From: Epinephelus fuscoguttatus | Lineage: Eukaryota > Chordata > Actinopteri > Perciformes > Serranidae | Direction of reading: 5' to 3' | Assembly: GCF_011397635.1 (NCBI RefSeq) | Contig: NC_064753.1 | Location: 25,320,322 to 25,384,321 of the forward strand | DNA length: 64,000 nt | Shown here: piece after piece, positions 23,351-43,690 of the stretch | How the letters are laid out: the number at the start of each line of letters is the position of its first letter | Numbering within the stretch: the stretch's first letter is position 1 | Translations under genes and position numbers: made by a program | The notes under the pieces: model-generated | What the model was told of the DNA's origin: nothing | Databases searched by the model: none | What the model saw: the letters and a program-made list of their open reading frames with translations, nothing else

Positions 23351-23803
23351 AGACACACGCACTGTTATTCCGAGAGAGGCGCACAGAGACGGAGACTTTG
23401 CATCAGCATATCATTATCAATCAAGTGGGAAAATAAACAAGGCCGTCGAGAGCTGCCTCTTTCTCCTACAACCATTGACTGGAATTAACTCTTATATTTC
23501 CATCGGGGATTTCATTCACGCTTCTCCAAAGAGGATCCTTCTGCTGAGGATTACTTTATACTGTAAAACTTTTTTTTCACCCCTCTCTGTCAAAAGCTCG
23601 TGCCTCGCATGGAAAAATAGGGGGGCAGAGGACAGACTCACCAAAGGAAAAGTTTTCATCTTCCCTCCTGCGCGTCAAGACTTCACCTTGACTGTGACAT
23701 AAAGGAAAGCTTTTTTTTTAAAAAAAAAAAAAACTTTCTCCATGATTGTTTGAGCCGGGCGACCTGTGGAGCTTTCACTGCTTGTTGAAGGGCTGTCAAC
23801 ACA
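23348..23803 (+). other. dld: dld 5' UTR with two minimal upstream ORFs
   Basis: Between the inferred start site and the ATG there are two short upstream reading frames: Met-Glu-Lys-stop at 23609-23620 and Met-Ile-Val-stop at 23742-23753. A T-run followed by an A-run (about 23711-23733) can fold on itself. An RBPJ-like GTGGGAA lies at 23425-23431. Confidence 0.55.
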
Positions 23804-30274
<6,471 letters not shown>

Positions 30275-31920
30275 TACCAGTCCAGACCAGATCAGACCAG
30301 TTTCCTGTGGTTGATGGCGGTCCACACACACCAGCCCTGAGCAGTAGAGCTCAGCTTGTCTCCAGGAGGTTTTACTCCTGCTGTTTGCTGCTGTTCCCTG
30401 GGATTTACCGGAGGACTTTGAGCCAAGGTGCTACTGAGCTAGCATGGAGTCAGTACGGACTTGGCAGAACTAAGTACTACAGTAGTACTACGGGTGAATA
30501 CTGGACATATGTGACCTGCGATGGATGTTAGGTCTAATGCTGACTCAGTACTATGGATGAAGTACCAGAAGACCAGCACTAGTACAAACTTTGTGCAGAA
30601 ACAGTGCTGAACAAGTACTCCTGCAGCAGTGGAAGATCTACTGCATGTACCAGGATGAACTATGGAGTATTGACTTGGATGTTGACCGATGATATTGTAG
30701 TACCATGGAGTACTGGTTGAATGAACATTGTAGTACCTTTGGAGTACTGAGAACTTCTGAAGTACTGTTGTAGTACTGTTATGTGCTGTGGTTTTACAAT
30801 GCAGTGTACAAGCTGTCATGGATATTGGACAGCTTATGTTCTGTGCAGTGCTGCAGAGTAAAGGATAAAGTAAGAGCAGTAGTCCCTGTATTTTATTAGT
30901 ACTGCAGCTGCTTCTGTTTTTATTTATTGTCAAGAATTGATTCAAATCTTAATTGGAGCTCCTCCTGTCAAAACATTACAAAATTAAAAACAGTGGGACT
31001 TGCGCAGCAGCTGTAAGTCTTTAACTCTGCAGCACTGACAGAGACAGTGTTAGCTGAGCTGGTTCTCAGCAGAAAATAGAGAACTGAAGACTCCAGTAGT
31101 GACTGCAGATCGATCCAACATGGATCCTGTTGGGCCATACTGGCCCCCTGACCCCTGAAGGTTGTGATACAAAGGGCAATGTTTTGGGCAGGGCAACTTC
31201 GGAAACACAGCAATCAGCATAAGAGAACGAACAAGGTTAGAAACAGTCAAACAAATCAGACACAAGAGAAGGGAAGTGTAATTACCCAGTTGTGTTTTTT
31301 CTCCTGGCAGCTCCTTCGACCACAAGTTATTGACAGAATTACCCTAAAAATAGTACAAAATTCTCTAATGATGCTGTTGTGTTTCCAAGTACGCCGAGCT
31401 ATAAAGGACTAGTCTTAACTGCCAAGACCTCATTGCACTATGGAGGTGTGCGTGTATGTGTGTGTGTGTTTGTATGAGTGTGTACAGAAGAGGTGATGAT
31501 ACCTGTGTGTGGTGTCAAATGTATGCACTGCCCACTCCCGCTCCCTTCACTCCCAGTCTTCCACTATTAGCCAACTGAAGGACACCATCACCCTGCCTGC
31601 CAATGGTTAGGATCATTTCTTTTTTATTTTATTTGTTATCTAAAGAAAGATGTATTCTTTTAATTTAATTATGTAATTATTTGTGTTCCATCTCGTTGTG
31701 ATTTTTGTTCTGTTAAACCTGTTATAATTTAAGTTGGATTGTTTTTATTTGGCAGATAATGTATGTATGTAAGTATGCATGTATGCATGTATGTGTTAGG
31801 CACTTGAGACCCCTGTGACTGTGTTGTATTTAAGAGAAAAGTCGTATGTACAGAGCCTGTCATTTTTATTACTGGAAAACAGCGCAATATTTTTCCAAAA
31901 TAAAAGAGGAATGAAATATA
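30275..31920 (+). other. dld: dld 3' UTR
   Basis: Runs from the stop codon to a poly(A) signal at 31899-31904. The first part (30450-30902) is unusually rich in GTAC and AGTACT. An earlier weak ATTAAA near 30982 could give a short 3' UTR. TGTATGTA-type Pumilio-like motifs occur at about 31759-31795. The exact cleavage site is inferred. Confidence 0.6.
31899..31904 (+). terminator. dld: dld distal poly(A) signal
   Basis: AATAAA followed by an A-rich stretch and then T/G-rich DNA (gttttgagtaattttatattc), the arrangement expected at a cleavage site. Confidence 0.6.
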
Positions 31921-32211
31921 GCACATCTGGTTTTGAGTAATTTTATATTCATATATTGTTGGTTTTCATGCATCAGAGGAACAAACAGAATGATTATGAC
32001 GGTGGCTTTACGTTATAGTACGAGGCACATATATTTAGTGTGCACAACTAATGTTATAGCTATATTTAGGGAGTGTTGCATCATCACAAAAGATGGCAAA
32101 GCAAAATAGTCTCATATGTAGCCATTTTTACATTTGCAGTTTCCTTACAGGGCAATCCAACAAATTCAAGCTGAGGGATTTGTTGTCGCTAAGTGATAGT
32201 GTGTTGGTATT

Positions 32212-32214
<3 letters not shown>

Positions 32215-32258
<44 letters not shown>
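32215..32258. repeat. (GT)n microsatellite
   Basis: About 22 GT units. Confidence 0.95.
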
Positions 32259-32259
<1 letters not shown>

Positions 32260-32413
32260 CGTCTGACGCAGCAGAAGACTGTCTCCTTGTGGAACCACTA
32301 AATGAGACAAAGACACACCCCATAATCATAGACCTCTTAGCCAGCCTCATCTGAGGCCAGAGCCATCTCTTTGTGTGTGAGTATTTGAGTGTATGTGTGT
32401 GTGAAAGAGTAGT

Positions 32414-32422
32414 GTTGTGTGT

Positions 32423-32474
<52 letters not shown>
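32414..32474. repeat. (GT)n microsatellite
   Basis: About 30 GT units with one TATG interruption. Confidence 0.9.
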
Positions 32475-32482
<8 letters not shown>

Positions 32483-32727
32483 TGGAGTGTGTGTGTGTGA
32501 GTGTGTCTATGTACATGGCTACATATGTGTATTTATATTAGTCTGTGTCTTGATGTGCTTGTGAATGAATGTATTTTTTATGAGCCTCTGTACATTAGCA
32601 TCAGTGCTGTGTATGTGCGTGTGTGTGTGTATGTGATCTTGTTTTAAGCAGAGGGGTATTTATAGCTGGAGAGAGAAACCACCAGTCTGGATTTAGTCCC
32701 AGTTGCCCCTGCCTGACTACTCTGTAT

Positions 32728-32775
<48 letters not shown>

Positions 32776-33799
32776 GTATATGTATGTGTGTGTATGTCAT
32801 TTAGCGACCACTGGGAGTGTAGAAGCAGTCATCAAAGAAACTCATCTGGTTCGCAGTCTCATGTAAACACATACACACACGCACACAAGACAGTGAAATT
32901 GGATGACAGATGAACAGAAATTTGTTGCAATTACAGAGAACAAACTGTATTAAGTGTCGACATGGAACACATTAGCACACACACACACACATAAATGTAG
33001 GTCATGGCCTTGCTGACTACAGTTAGAGTTGCATTATGAGGAAAAAAGGAAAAAAGTCAAGTTAGGTTCATTTATTTCTTCATGTAATGACACACATGGA
33101 CATAGTACCAAATTCTGGGCCCCTCTGAGGGCCCCCCGCCCTTCCTGTCTTGAGCCATAGCCCCTTTTAAACTACCTCTCCAAGTTTGGAATTTCATGCC
33201 GTTATGTCGCCTCATTGGCTCACCACCTCGCCATTCTATATAAAAAGTACCATCACAGAAAGGGTGGACAGAATTGTCTCACCTTTAAGCCAGCATAGGA
33301 AGTGGTAACAGCGGCAAAACACTGTCTGTATAAAAGGGACAGCAAGCAGGACGGGATCATGGGTGGCATGGGTGTGACGTTTTGGTGACATGTTATGTGT
33401 GTGACCCACTGTGTGAGATTTAAAAAGTAGCTGCTAGCAGTTAGCTGCTAACTCAAAGAAGAAGAACAGTGGCCACAAATTGGTAAAACAATGAGGTCCG
33501 AGAACTCTTTACTCTACTGCAGCAGCATATGTGATATGTCACACTAAAGGCTGATGCTGATGTGTCACACCTTCATTGGTGCAGTGTGTCCCACATCCTT
33601 GCCCCTCATCAGCCACTGTCTGCTTTCTCGCTGAATCGGCGTCGACAATGGCGGAGCCCATCTGTGAATGAAATCACTCTCATGGGCAGTTCAGCTCAGC
33701 GCACAAGAAGAGAAACTGAAGTCAGGAAAGTAAAGAAAGAGCTCTAGAGGGAGTGAGACTAAAACAAACTTATTATGTGAGGTAAGATTGTTTTTATTT

Positions 33800-34060
33800 A
33801 GCCATTAAGCTCTATAGCCGAAATATTTCATGATGGTTTGTGTTATTGTTCACTGGCACAGGGTAAATTTTCTCTGTTCTTTCAGCACTGGATTGTGTTG
33901 TTGATGTGCTAACCATCAGCTGTAGTCTTCGTAGTGTGCTCATGTGCAACTTTTTGCCCGAGACATGGTGACATCAGGGGGCGTAGCAGGGGGGGCTTCG
34001 TAGCCACTAGTTCTCTGAAGTTGGTTTGGTGTGTCTGGGCCTTAAAAATGCAAAGGCAGC
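33800..34060. mobile_element. Transposon-end repeat, copy A
   Basis: Shares GTGCAACTTTTTGCCCGAGA and GGTTTGGTGTGTCTGGGCCT with 46600-46950, and its end is the complement of AGGCCCAGACACACCAAACC near 36352. A dispersed DNA-transposon-like family. Confidence 0.5.
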
Positions 34061-35339
34061 ATAAGGAAAGGGACTTTGTAGTGGCCCTATAGTGTGATCT
34101 CTGTGTAAAAAGGGCTCATGTCTCTCTCACACACTTTTAATTTTTTTTTTAAACAAAGCCATCTTTGTTTATCCTAGTGCAGGGCCAGACTACACCATTT
34201 TGCGCCTTTTAGCGATCAGTAGGAGCTTCCACTATTTTTTTCATACAAAGTCTAAATAAGGTAAGTCTAAGTATTTAGAAATAAAAAACTGCACACAAAA
34301 CCAAACTTTTCATTCCAGGCTTTTCAAAGGCCCCCCTCCCATTGGGGCCCTGCATAATCAGTTCCAGTTTTCCCCTTGTTTCTACGCCCCTGATGACACA
34401 GAGTCAAAGTATATGTGAGTCAAGTTACAGAGCGACATATTGGAGTAGCGACCTGCCCAGTGGTTGTAGACACGGGGATGGTTGCCCTTCCAAAGACTGC
34501 GACTGTGACTGCTCAAAAAGTATTTGCTTGTATTACACAAGCGGCAGGCAGTTGTTAGCACATACCATGCTAAGCTTTTTAACTTAACTTTTTTTCACTG
34601 CCACAATAGCTTTTCGCTGAGTTGGAAAATCACAGGAGACAGGCTTAAAGCTGGTCCTTTGTTGTTGTTAGGCTGTCCTCCGGCCCCGAACAGTCGCACA
34701 CACTCACATCCTCCCTCTCTGCATCTCTCTGGTGTCAATAGTCAGACAAAGCCCTGGTCACTGGCTGCCATATGCCGCCCTGCTGCGCATAAAGAACAGC
34801 ACTCTTTGAACTTCTGAGGGGGAAATCGAAACTTCTTCATGGTAAAATATGTACAGAAGTGTTTATTAAATCAGTCACATTCACATGGACTTGTTTTGGC
34901 TCTTTCATATGGTGCTCAACTGTTTCCATCTTCTCGATGGCTCTTGAGGAAATCTACGTGCTGCAGACTTTAGAACCTGCATTATTTAGTGACACAAAGA
35001 TGGGTGTTGATTTATGCCACCAACAACAAAAGCAACACAAAATGTGGACACACATTTGAAAAAAACACAGTGCATATGTGCGTGTTGGAAAATATATTGT
35101 CTCTTTTACTCTCTTCCCCCTCTTTCTCTCCTCGCACACACACACTTTTTATTCTGACAGCGAGTAGGCAGGACCGTAGCTAATCCAGAGAACAGGCTGT
35201 TTAAGTGTGTCTCTGCTATAATCTGATTAATCTGTCCATTCATACGCTCCTCTCCTCTCCTCCTCTCTCCTCTCACAGATCTGTTTGAATGTATATGTGT
35301 GTGTCAGTGTGTAAGCACGCATGTCAATGTCCGTTGGTT

Positions 35340-35356
35340 TGTGTGTGTGTGTGTGA

Positions 35357-35412
<56 letters not shown>
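35340..35412. repeat. (GT)n(GA)n compound microsatellite
   Basis: GT units with one interruption switch to about 20 GA units. Confidence 0.95.
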
Positions 35413-35417
<5 letters not shown>

Positions 35418-35764
35418 GGGAAGAGGGCGACAAGGGAGGGAAGAAAAGAGCTCACACTTGGCCACTGACCCTTCTTTTGTCCACACACTGGTCACCTGTC
35501 ATACACACACACACACGCACACACACACACAAAACGGTATTTTGCTGAAAGCGGCTGGAACTCGAGAAACTGGGGCACCCTCATATCCTATAGGGGGTAA
35601 AGGTGCCGACCATAGACCCCAACATCCTCCGTTCAATTCGAGCTGAGGCCCTTTGTTTAATGTTTATGCCCATTTCTCTCCTCCACTCATTTCCTGTCTG
35701 CCAATGAATGCATAAATATACATGTGTGTTGAGGTTCAACTGTAGCATCATACACAGACGGACA

Positions 35765-35900
35765 TTTATATACAAGGGTGTAGCAGTGAGAGGATTAGTG
35801 CAATTTACTAATCGGGGCCCCAGCATGAGGAGGGTCCTCAGGAGGCCTGGGATTAAATGTTTGCTTTAATGTGCAAATGTGAAATTAACCTCATGAGTTA
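35765..35900. mobile_element. Dispersed repeat, copy A
   Basis: GTAGCAGTGAGAGGATTAGTG and GGGATTAAATGTTTGCTTTAA (start and later part) match 43565-43680 in the same orientation; both occur in the non-genic 32-60 kb block. Confidence 0.4.
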
Positions 35901-35999
35901 TGATTGGTGGCTGAATAAAGGGTGTGACTGACAGTTCATCTGTTTTAAAACAGTTTAATATGTAGTAGATACTGTGCATGTAGCGGGTCATTATTGCAA

Positions 36000-36120
36000 A
36001 ATAGGGATGATGCAGGACCTCAGCGTGAAGCGGAGGGGTCTTTAATCATTCTGACAGGGTTTATTTCAGGAATAATGACCCAATCGCTGCACATTATCCC
36101 ACTTACTACACAGCTATTTA
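36000..36120. repeat. Foldback repeat
   Basis: GTAGCGGGTCATTATTGCAA just upstream (35980-36000) faces the complement GGAATAATGACCCAATCGCT at 36069-36088, giving a ~20-bp imperfect stem around ~70 bases. Confidence 0.45.
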
Positions 36121-36344
36121 CTACAGAAATCAATAGTTTGACAGAAAATTTTTATTTCAATTATTTTATTGTTTTAAAATGATTTTTTATTGTTTTTGCC
36201 AAGTGCCTATGAACAGAACTGTGTCCACAACAATTCATTTTCACAACAGAGGGCTGCAATTCAGAAATAACAGACTGTAGAATGAGAATGAGACGAAGAT
36301 TGAACCTTGTTATCTTGCCTCATCTTCCCATCCCTCCATCCTCT

Positions 36345-36480
36345 TGCTAAAGGCCCAGACACACCAAACCAGCATAGAAGAACTACTGGCGATGAAGCCT
36401 GACTGTTGCACAGCCTCACACTGAGTCTCAACCAAAAATGACACTTCAAGTCAACCGTCAGCTTGGGGTGTCAGGGCTCT
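36345..36480. mobile_element. Transposon-end repeat, copy B (inverted)
   Basis: Begins AGGCCCAGACACACCAAACC, the inverse of the end of copy A; the following GAAGAACTACTGGCGATGAAG also matches in inverse. Confidence 0.5.
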
Positions 36481-36959
36481 TACTGAGGATGTGAGAGAAA
36501 GGTCAGCTCATAAAAGATAGCTTAAACAACTATCTGCAGCAGTTTAAACTGAAAGTAGATTTGCATCAAGAGTGAACACAACCAGTTAGCTCTGTTAAAC
36601 ACAACTGCTGTGATGTTTTATTAAGTTGTTTGTTGTCAAATACAGTGATCCATCCTCAGTGCAGAGGCCAGAAAATGGGACTTTTGTGTATTTCTGTCAT
36701 AGGCAGAATAACCAAGAATAACCATGTAGCATATAATGGTCTATAACAGTCAGTGGTCCAGCCATGAGGCCCAGATTTGTCCTTAGTCATTAGTTCAACG
36801 CTCACACAGTTAAAAATATTCAGCGTCAAACTTGTGTTTCGCCATGTCTGAACCTAGTTTGCTCTCCTTGTTAAGTAGCTGTCTGTTATTCACTCATTCT
36901 ACAGCAGGAAACAGCACTTCAAAATAAAATCTTTGTGCTGGATATTTACTGTACTTAAA

Positions 36960-37056
36960 TTATTATTTTTTTTTAATAAATTTGACTCATTTGTGAGTCA
37001 CCTGCGGTCAATTCGGAATGGACCCGCAACCATCAGTTGGGAACCACTAGTCTATG
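36960..37056. mobile_element. hAT-like repeat end, reverse orientation
   Basis: GAGTCACCTGCGGTCAATTC, then ATCAGTTGGGAACCACTAG; relates to the end at 16552. Confidence 0.45.
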
Positions 37057-37059
37057 AAA

Positions 37060-40000
37060 CTCCTTCTTCAAGCAAACCTCATTATGAAAATATCACAGGC
37101 TTCATGGAGTGATATTTGATCAAACGTGGTATAAAAAAAAGCTCGTTAATGACCAACAAAGATGCAGTTACTGCATGCTTGAGAACTGATGGAGAGGTAA
37201 AGGTGACACACTGACAACAAATATGTTCAAGACTCACATTTTCTGGCTCCAACTCCGTCTTTATGCGACATGTGTCAGTATTGTAGACTGTGTAAAACAG
37301 TATCCATGGTATTCACACTTGTAATTTGTGATTTACTTTTTATCTTTTTAAAGGCACTCGTCATACTGTGGGAAACTTGATTCTGACATCTCGATTTGCT
37401 CCGCTCTTTCTGACTGACTGATGTATTGTATCTGCTTATGTACTAGAATTTAAGATTCTAATTTAAATGCCACATGACATGAACATGAAACAAATTGATT
37501 TGTTGAAACATAAAGTTCATCTCAAGCCTTTTTTCTCTCATCAAGCCTTTGCCTTTTTTTGCTGATAAGCAGTTTCGGCCACAACAAAAGAAACAGCATC
37601 ATAACAGTGACTCAGTCACTTCACTGACTCTTCTTCACTTTAGTCTTTTATTAGCATTTCAATTTGCCACCAGGACAAATCCTCACACACACAGAGCATC
37701 ACTGACTAGTGGTTTTTGGGCTAAATCTTGTGGGAAAACAGAGATTTCTCTCTCAGCCATCCTCCATTGTTGAGTTTGAACAAACGAAGTGACCACAGCA
37801 GCCCGAGTCACACAATGACAGACAGCTTATTCAGCTACTTCATCTGTCGCAGCTCCCCAGGGACCAGGCTCTGATCCTTTCCCAGAGCTCCATCTCTCCC
37901 TTTCACGTACTCCTTCTCCCCCTCTTTCTTCCTCTTTCCATGATTGTCTCTCGCCTCCGACTCTGTTAATATCTGCACATGACTCTATTAGATTTCTTTT
38001 TTCTTGTCTGATATTAAAGTACATGTATTCTTTATTTAAATCACAGTTTGTGGGAGGGTTATAATCAGAAGGTGAAGCTCTTAAAACAGGACGCATTCCA
38101 CAACACTTGGAGTGAATGTTTGGGGATTGTTTTTGTTTTTATTTTGTTTATTGTCATCTCTCCCTGGGGGTTAACGTGGTTGTAAAGACAGAGTCATTCC
38201 ATCAGAGACACCAGCTCCCATCAGCAGCGCCTTCTGGTCATTACTGGTGCATCGTGGGAACAGCTTGGAGAGGACAATGATTGGCTAGAACAATGAAGCT
38301 GGGGGGGCAACACAAAGGACACGCCCACTGCATGATGGGAAAGAGCAGCGGAGGAAGCAGATGTTGCCACAGAGGACACACAGGAGGGGAGAGATAGAGA
38401 GACAGCAGATGTCTCTGTATCTCTCCCTCTGATGAGTTTGGTTTCCATTCAGCTCTTTGCAGCAGGTAAGAAGACACGACAGCTTTACCTGCTTTGTTCA
38501 ACAGGTCAGAGCACAACAGGATGGTCGGACCTTTGCTCTTCTCTATTGTGGTCGCATCTCTCTGTTGAGGCGGTGTGGGATATTTCCTGACACGTCTGGG
38601 ATCAGCATTCTGCCCAACAACCACAAAGTTCCCAATGTTCTCCTCAAAATGTTCGCTTCACTTCCCAATTAAATGCCCCTTCTTGACGTGAGAAAAACAT
38701 GATAACCACGCTATATGATCACATACAGACGGCGGACAAATTAAAGGCAAAGTCTGAATTAATGAGTGTGGAGACCTAACAATGAATGATGAGGATGTTC
38801 CCATGCCAAACCAAACCAGCTGAAAGCCTGTGGGAAATTTTGAAGCAATGTGTTATCAACACATCAAATGAAAGAATATCTCTTAGAGGAGGAGTCGAGC
38901 TGTGGAAACCCATGGTATCTAAAATGAAGCTGACTCATGGGGGTCCGACATCTCACTAAAACGCTTTATCTTGGTTTTCAACAGATTTGTAATTCATGTG
39001 TACGCATGCATTCTGTCTCTGCATTTTCTAACAGTTGATTAAAACTTAGTGACACTTAGATGAGGCATTTTTGGACCGGAGGAACTTTTTGTTATAGTTC
39101 TACGAAGCCCCCTTTTTGTTGTGTCCACACTGGAAGAACTAAAAATAATTCAGATTCTTCGAACGCTGTTTTGAGGGATTTTTTGGTCCTATTTCAAAGC
39201 GCACCTCTTCCAGCACAAGAGGAACCATGAGTGACATACGTGTATGTCAGCTGGTTGAACACAACTATTGCAGCAATGGCAACCACCATTTTTAAAACCT
39301 GTAAGCTGCGTAAACAGTTAACAACACAAAACACAAACAACAACTTGTAACAAAAAAAACTGGAAGAAAACATGGACAAATGGACCGTTAGTGAAGTCCA
39401 CATAGATGTATAGAGAGCACTAGATACAGTCTAGAAGGCATGGCCCCATTCATTCCTATGAAAGTAGCTCAGTGGTGCATGAAGCCAAAAAAACTTGACT
39501 TTTTGGGAGTAAAATTTCCTGGATCTTCTGTATCGTTAGGTCCACAGAGCACGCGACTACCAACTTTAGCAAGCCAAGCAGCTAAGTTCCACCAGCTGAG
39601 AGACTAACGCCTCATTTCCACTTACATACTATGTGTACAGAGACAAGACAACCAGAAGTCCATTCATTCCTATGGGAATCTCCATGATATCTGATGTGCC
39701 TGCTAAACTCCTCCCCTCCGTAATATTTCAGTCTGGAATTTGCCTCAAGTACTTTCAGATAAATTGAATTTTTGCGGTGGATTTCCGAAAGACTGTATGA
39801 CAGTGTGCTAGCTTAGCTAACAGGCTGCTAACCAGCTAACAGGCTATTTTCTTCAGTTCAGTTGCCTGTGTCGATTGTCAGGTGAGTTTGTATGAGTAAA
39901 AAGACCTTGTTGGTCTAGTTTAACACATTGTGAATCTGAGTTATGTTATTCTGCTAAAATATAGTTGTACATTATATACAGTCAGATTGTTATTATGACT

Positions 40001-43000
40001 CGTTCAGCTATTCATGCGTCTTTTTAATGAAATTTTATACAAAACATGCCACATACCTGACAGGTCATCATCTTCATTTATTTGTTGATCATGCAATATT
40101 GGTCCTGTTTTTGTCCCGTTAATATTCCAAACTACTGGATGGCGAAAAACCGACAACATTAGCCTCTCCTCCATCTCCTCCATGGCTACAGGTAGTTTCT
40201 ATCAGATTTCTAGCCATCCGTAAAGAAATGCACTTCCTTACTTTGGACACTAGAGGCATCATCTGTATTTTTATGGATCGCTCCCTAGGGGCCTGGGACA
40301 GATACCAAAATAAATTGTTTAGAGGGCAAAATGATAGACCTACATTTCCCCTGCATCCGCATTGGAAAGCTGCATCACCAGCATTGCTACACAGTTACTT
40401 ACACCTACATCATTACCACAGCAACCTATGCAGGTTGGCAATGTATGGACACGCAAATCCCATCTAATTATTTGCAAACGACAGTGTGGACAGTCTGTCT
40501 TCAAGATCTGATTTTAAAAAACAAATCTGATTGGCCTGCAGTCTGAACGTAGCCTAAGGTGTTTGTTCTTGGTTTTCAACTGAATTAATTTGTATTTATC
40601 ATTAATCTGTAAGTACTCTGTCTGTGCTCCAACAGTTGATTGGAGCTACATACATGATGCTTACATGAGTAAAACATTCAAACCCTTAAGGCAGCATGTT
40701 TTTGTGCAAGGCCAAACCATCAAATGAAAACCCATAAATGTGTTATGCATGATTTCATAGACACTTCCCAGCACTTTTAGATTTACTTATTTATTTGGGT
40801 CCTCCAAAGCTTTAAAGGTTAAGAGGCTTCAAGTTTGATGGACTTTCTCACACTGCAGCTGGATGTATATAGTGTATTTATATTTTGTGAATATGACCAG
40901 AGGAACAGTGTGATGAACAGATATGAGACTCAAGGTAAAATATTAACTCAGAGCTGGGACAGTATAAGAACCTTTTCTTCAGCTTCTGCAGGCTTCCACA
41001 TCCTGCAGTCCAAAACATAAATCTAACTGCAGGTAAAAAAAAAAATGTTATTTAACTGTGTTATTTGCCCAGAATGTGGTTTAGTTAGGATGTCACTTCA
41101 ACACCTCAGCCATCACACAGACACAGTCTAGAGGTAGAGGTGAAGTGGAAGTAGTGGTCGCTAATATTTTCTGCAGGAAGCACCGATGTTTGTTTAATAT
41201 TATACAGTAAAAAAGGCTGCATGACGTAAAAGTTACGAGTCAGACTGAAACACGAGAGAGGTGTTAACAGACTTGAATCACTGTTTACACAACATGTAAA
41301 GGAACTTTATCTAAAATCAAGCATCATTTTTTGTAAGAGTGCTTTGTCTTTTACTACGTCAGTCAAAACTAGGTCTCTCATCCTGAGCTCATGCACAATG
41401 GCTAGGATTGACAAAAAAGTATTTATTTATACTATTTATAATATATATGTATATATGTATGTGTAATATGCAACTTATACATATATATGAATTTAACTTA
41501 TAAAAAGCATAGTGTGCACACACTGCATGTGATCTTACTGGTGACTTGTCACAACCAGGCCTTGAGCCCACTGTTCTAATCTGCTGAGTCATCCACCTGC
41601 TCGTTATTTGTATGTTAAATACAAAATATTGTGACAATTCCAGCTTCACAGAGAACATGTTGTAGCTCTGAACACTATCAGCCTTTATTGACATGCAGCA
41701 AATGATCAACAGCCTCAGGACTCAGGAGGAACATACAGCTGTGGTTATGAAAAGGGACAGTTAACTCACTAGCGGTGCAAACTATAAATTAACACACAAG
41801 TGACAATAACTAGCGTAAACCATCATGCTCTGAGCAGACAAACAGTCCAGCATGCTGGGAAATGTGGGTGTCACTACGGTATCTTTTAAAAAATTGATAA
41901 GAAAAACATATACAAGCGTACATATTTTCGTATATATGTTGTTTTATAAATATGCAGGTATAAATTAAGTATAAATCATTAAGATATATATATATATATA
42001 TATATGTTTATATATGTTTATATATATATTTTTTATTAATATTTTTATATTAATATATATAATATATACATATGTGGTGGCAACATGTAATAATACATAC
42101 AAACTCATCATATAGATATTTTTAATATATGTACATGTTCAAATTTTACTATAGGTATTTCATATATGCTATTAATCTCTTTATGATATATGTACAGTAT
42201 ATGATAATAATATAGCCTTTTAAGTAAGATATATGGCTCTTGATATAGGGGAATATATCACTTATTTAATAATCTCTTACAGGTAGATCTGAGACAAGAG
42301 GCTTTTTAAATTACATTACCTCATAAACATGCCACTTTACATTTCAGGATTATGATTTTATGTCTTAGCTTTTTGTTGGTAGTTTTTCTCAGTCAGTTCC
42401 TTTGCTCCCTGCTTTTATAACTTCCTCATATATTTCTATTCTTGATGTTCCGACTTTCTATAACACACTAAATTGTCTTCTGTTACATTAAATTCAAAGT
42501 TGACACTTCCAAATATTAAAGTTTGGTCGTTTGGTGTCTTCATTGTCTGCAACGCGGTTTGCTGGTTTGCTTTACACACCACGCTCATTTACAAAAGGTA
42601 GTCAGTTCATGGGAATACACTCTTCTCTTCAATGTGGCCATTCATGATGTCCAGACAAATCAGACGACAAATTCACACAATAATACTTGCCAATTCATCC
42701 CATGAAGACAAAAAAACTCAACAGCTGATGGGAACAAATGTCCCTGTGTTCAGTGACGGTGCCACGAGGGAACAGTCATCACTAAAAGCAAAAAAAGCAA
42801 TTGAGACATCACTAGGTTGCCAGCTTTGATAGACAAACATTTTGGTTGCCAGGTCTGATCCGCTGGGACGAGAGGTGTGGTCGAGACCTACTAAAGTGTG
42901 CTCTGGGATGTTTCTGTGATTAGGCGCTGTGTCTGTGTGTGTATGCTCTTTGTTTTCATGTGTGTGGTGTGTATGTGTGGGAATGGACCCTGGTCTGACT

Positions 43001-43560
43001 TGTTGATTAATGGCCAGTGTGTGTATGTGTGAAAACGCTCCCGGTCCTGTTTCCATGCTAATGAGTAGCAGCAGATGGGAGAGAGGAGGCTGGACCAACA
43101 ATGAACAAACACACCAGCAGCCGTACAACTTAAAAAAAAAAGACAAAACAAACAGACCCTCCTGTAGGGAGCGTTTCCTCGCATACAAACACTCTGATAT
43201 TATAACTTTTCTGCTCTATATCCTGCATGTAATCAGGGCATGTTGACAGCACACTAATACACTTCACTATTAACTTATGTGGAGTATAAATCAGACTGTC
43301 TCTGACAACATGTTTTGACATTTAATCAATGTCCTGTACACCTATAAGCTTGCAGACTTTGTTCCACTTGATAAAAACAGGTTCATTTTCCGACTTAAAT
43401 GCATGATTTTTTTTCTATGTGCAACATAGAAACTCTGGCTTGGTCCCAGTGTTCACACAATGTGTCTCGGTCAAAGTCTGGTGGTCAGAGTTGTTTGGAT
43501 TTATGGTCACCTACGAAAACATCCAATCAAAATGTGTCTTGCATCAATGCAACTTAACAA
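37060..43560. other. Non-genic stretch
   Basis: No gene recognised. Includes the repeat at 39420, an alternating AT/TATATA block at 41980-42070 and an extended A/T-rich zone to 42300. Block 38160-38680 is GC-richer, with short open frames of no known type. Confidence 0.5.
39420..39720. mobile_element. Unclassified dispersed fish repeat
   Basis: CATTCATTCCTATGAAAGTA, GTGGTGCATGAAGCC and TTTTTGGGAGTAAAATTTCC form a pattern I recognise as recurrent in fish genomes. No ORF; superfamily unknown. Confidence 0.35.
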
Positions 43561-43690
43561 CAGAGGTGCAGTAGTGAGGGAATAAGTGGAACTAACTACG
43601 CAGGGAGGGTCATCAGTACTGGGATTAGGTGTTTGTTTTAATGGGCAGTTTTTAAATGTGATGTGTTTTGTTTAATGTGTTTTTCTTATT
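43560..43690. mobile_element. Dispersed repeat, copy B
   Basis: GCAGTAGTGAGGGAATAAGT and GGGATTAGGTGTTTGTTTTA match 35765-35900. Confidence 0.4.

Larger units (their letters stand above)
31920..33790. other. Microsatellite-rich DNA downstream of dld
   Basis: Four GT repeats lie within 600 bases (32215-32258, 32414-32474, 32490-32510, 32728-32768). The segment 33120-33740 is moderately GC-rich and may belong to the repeat at 33800. No exon recognised. Confidence 0.5.
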
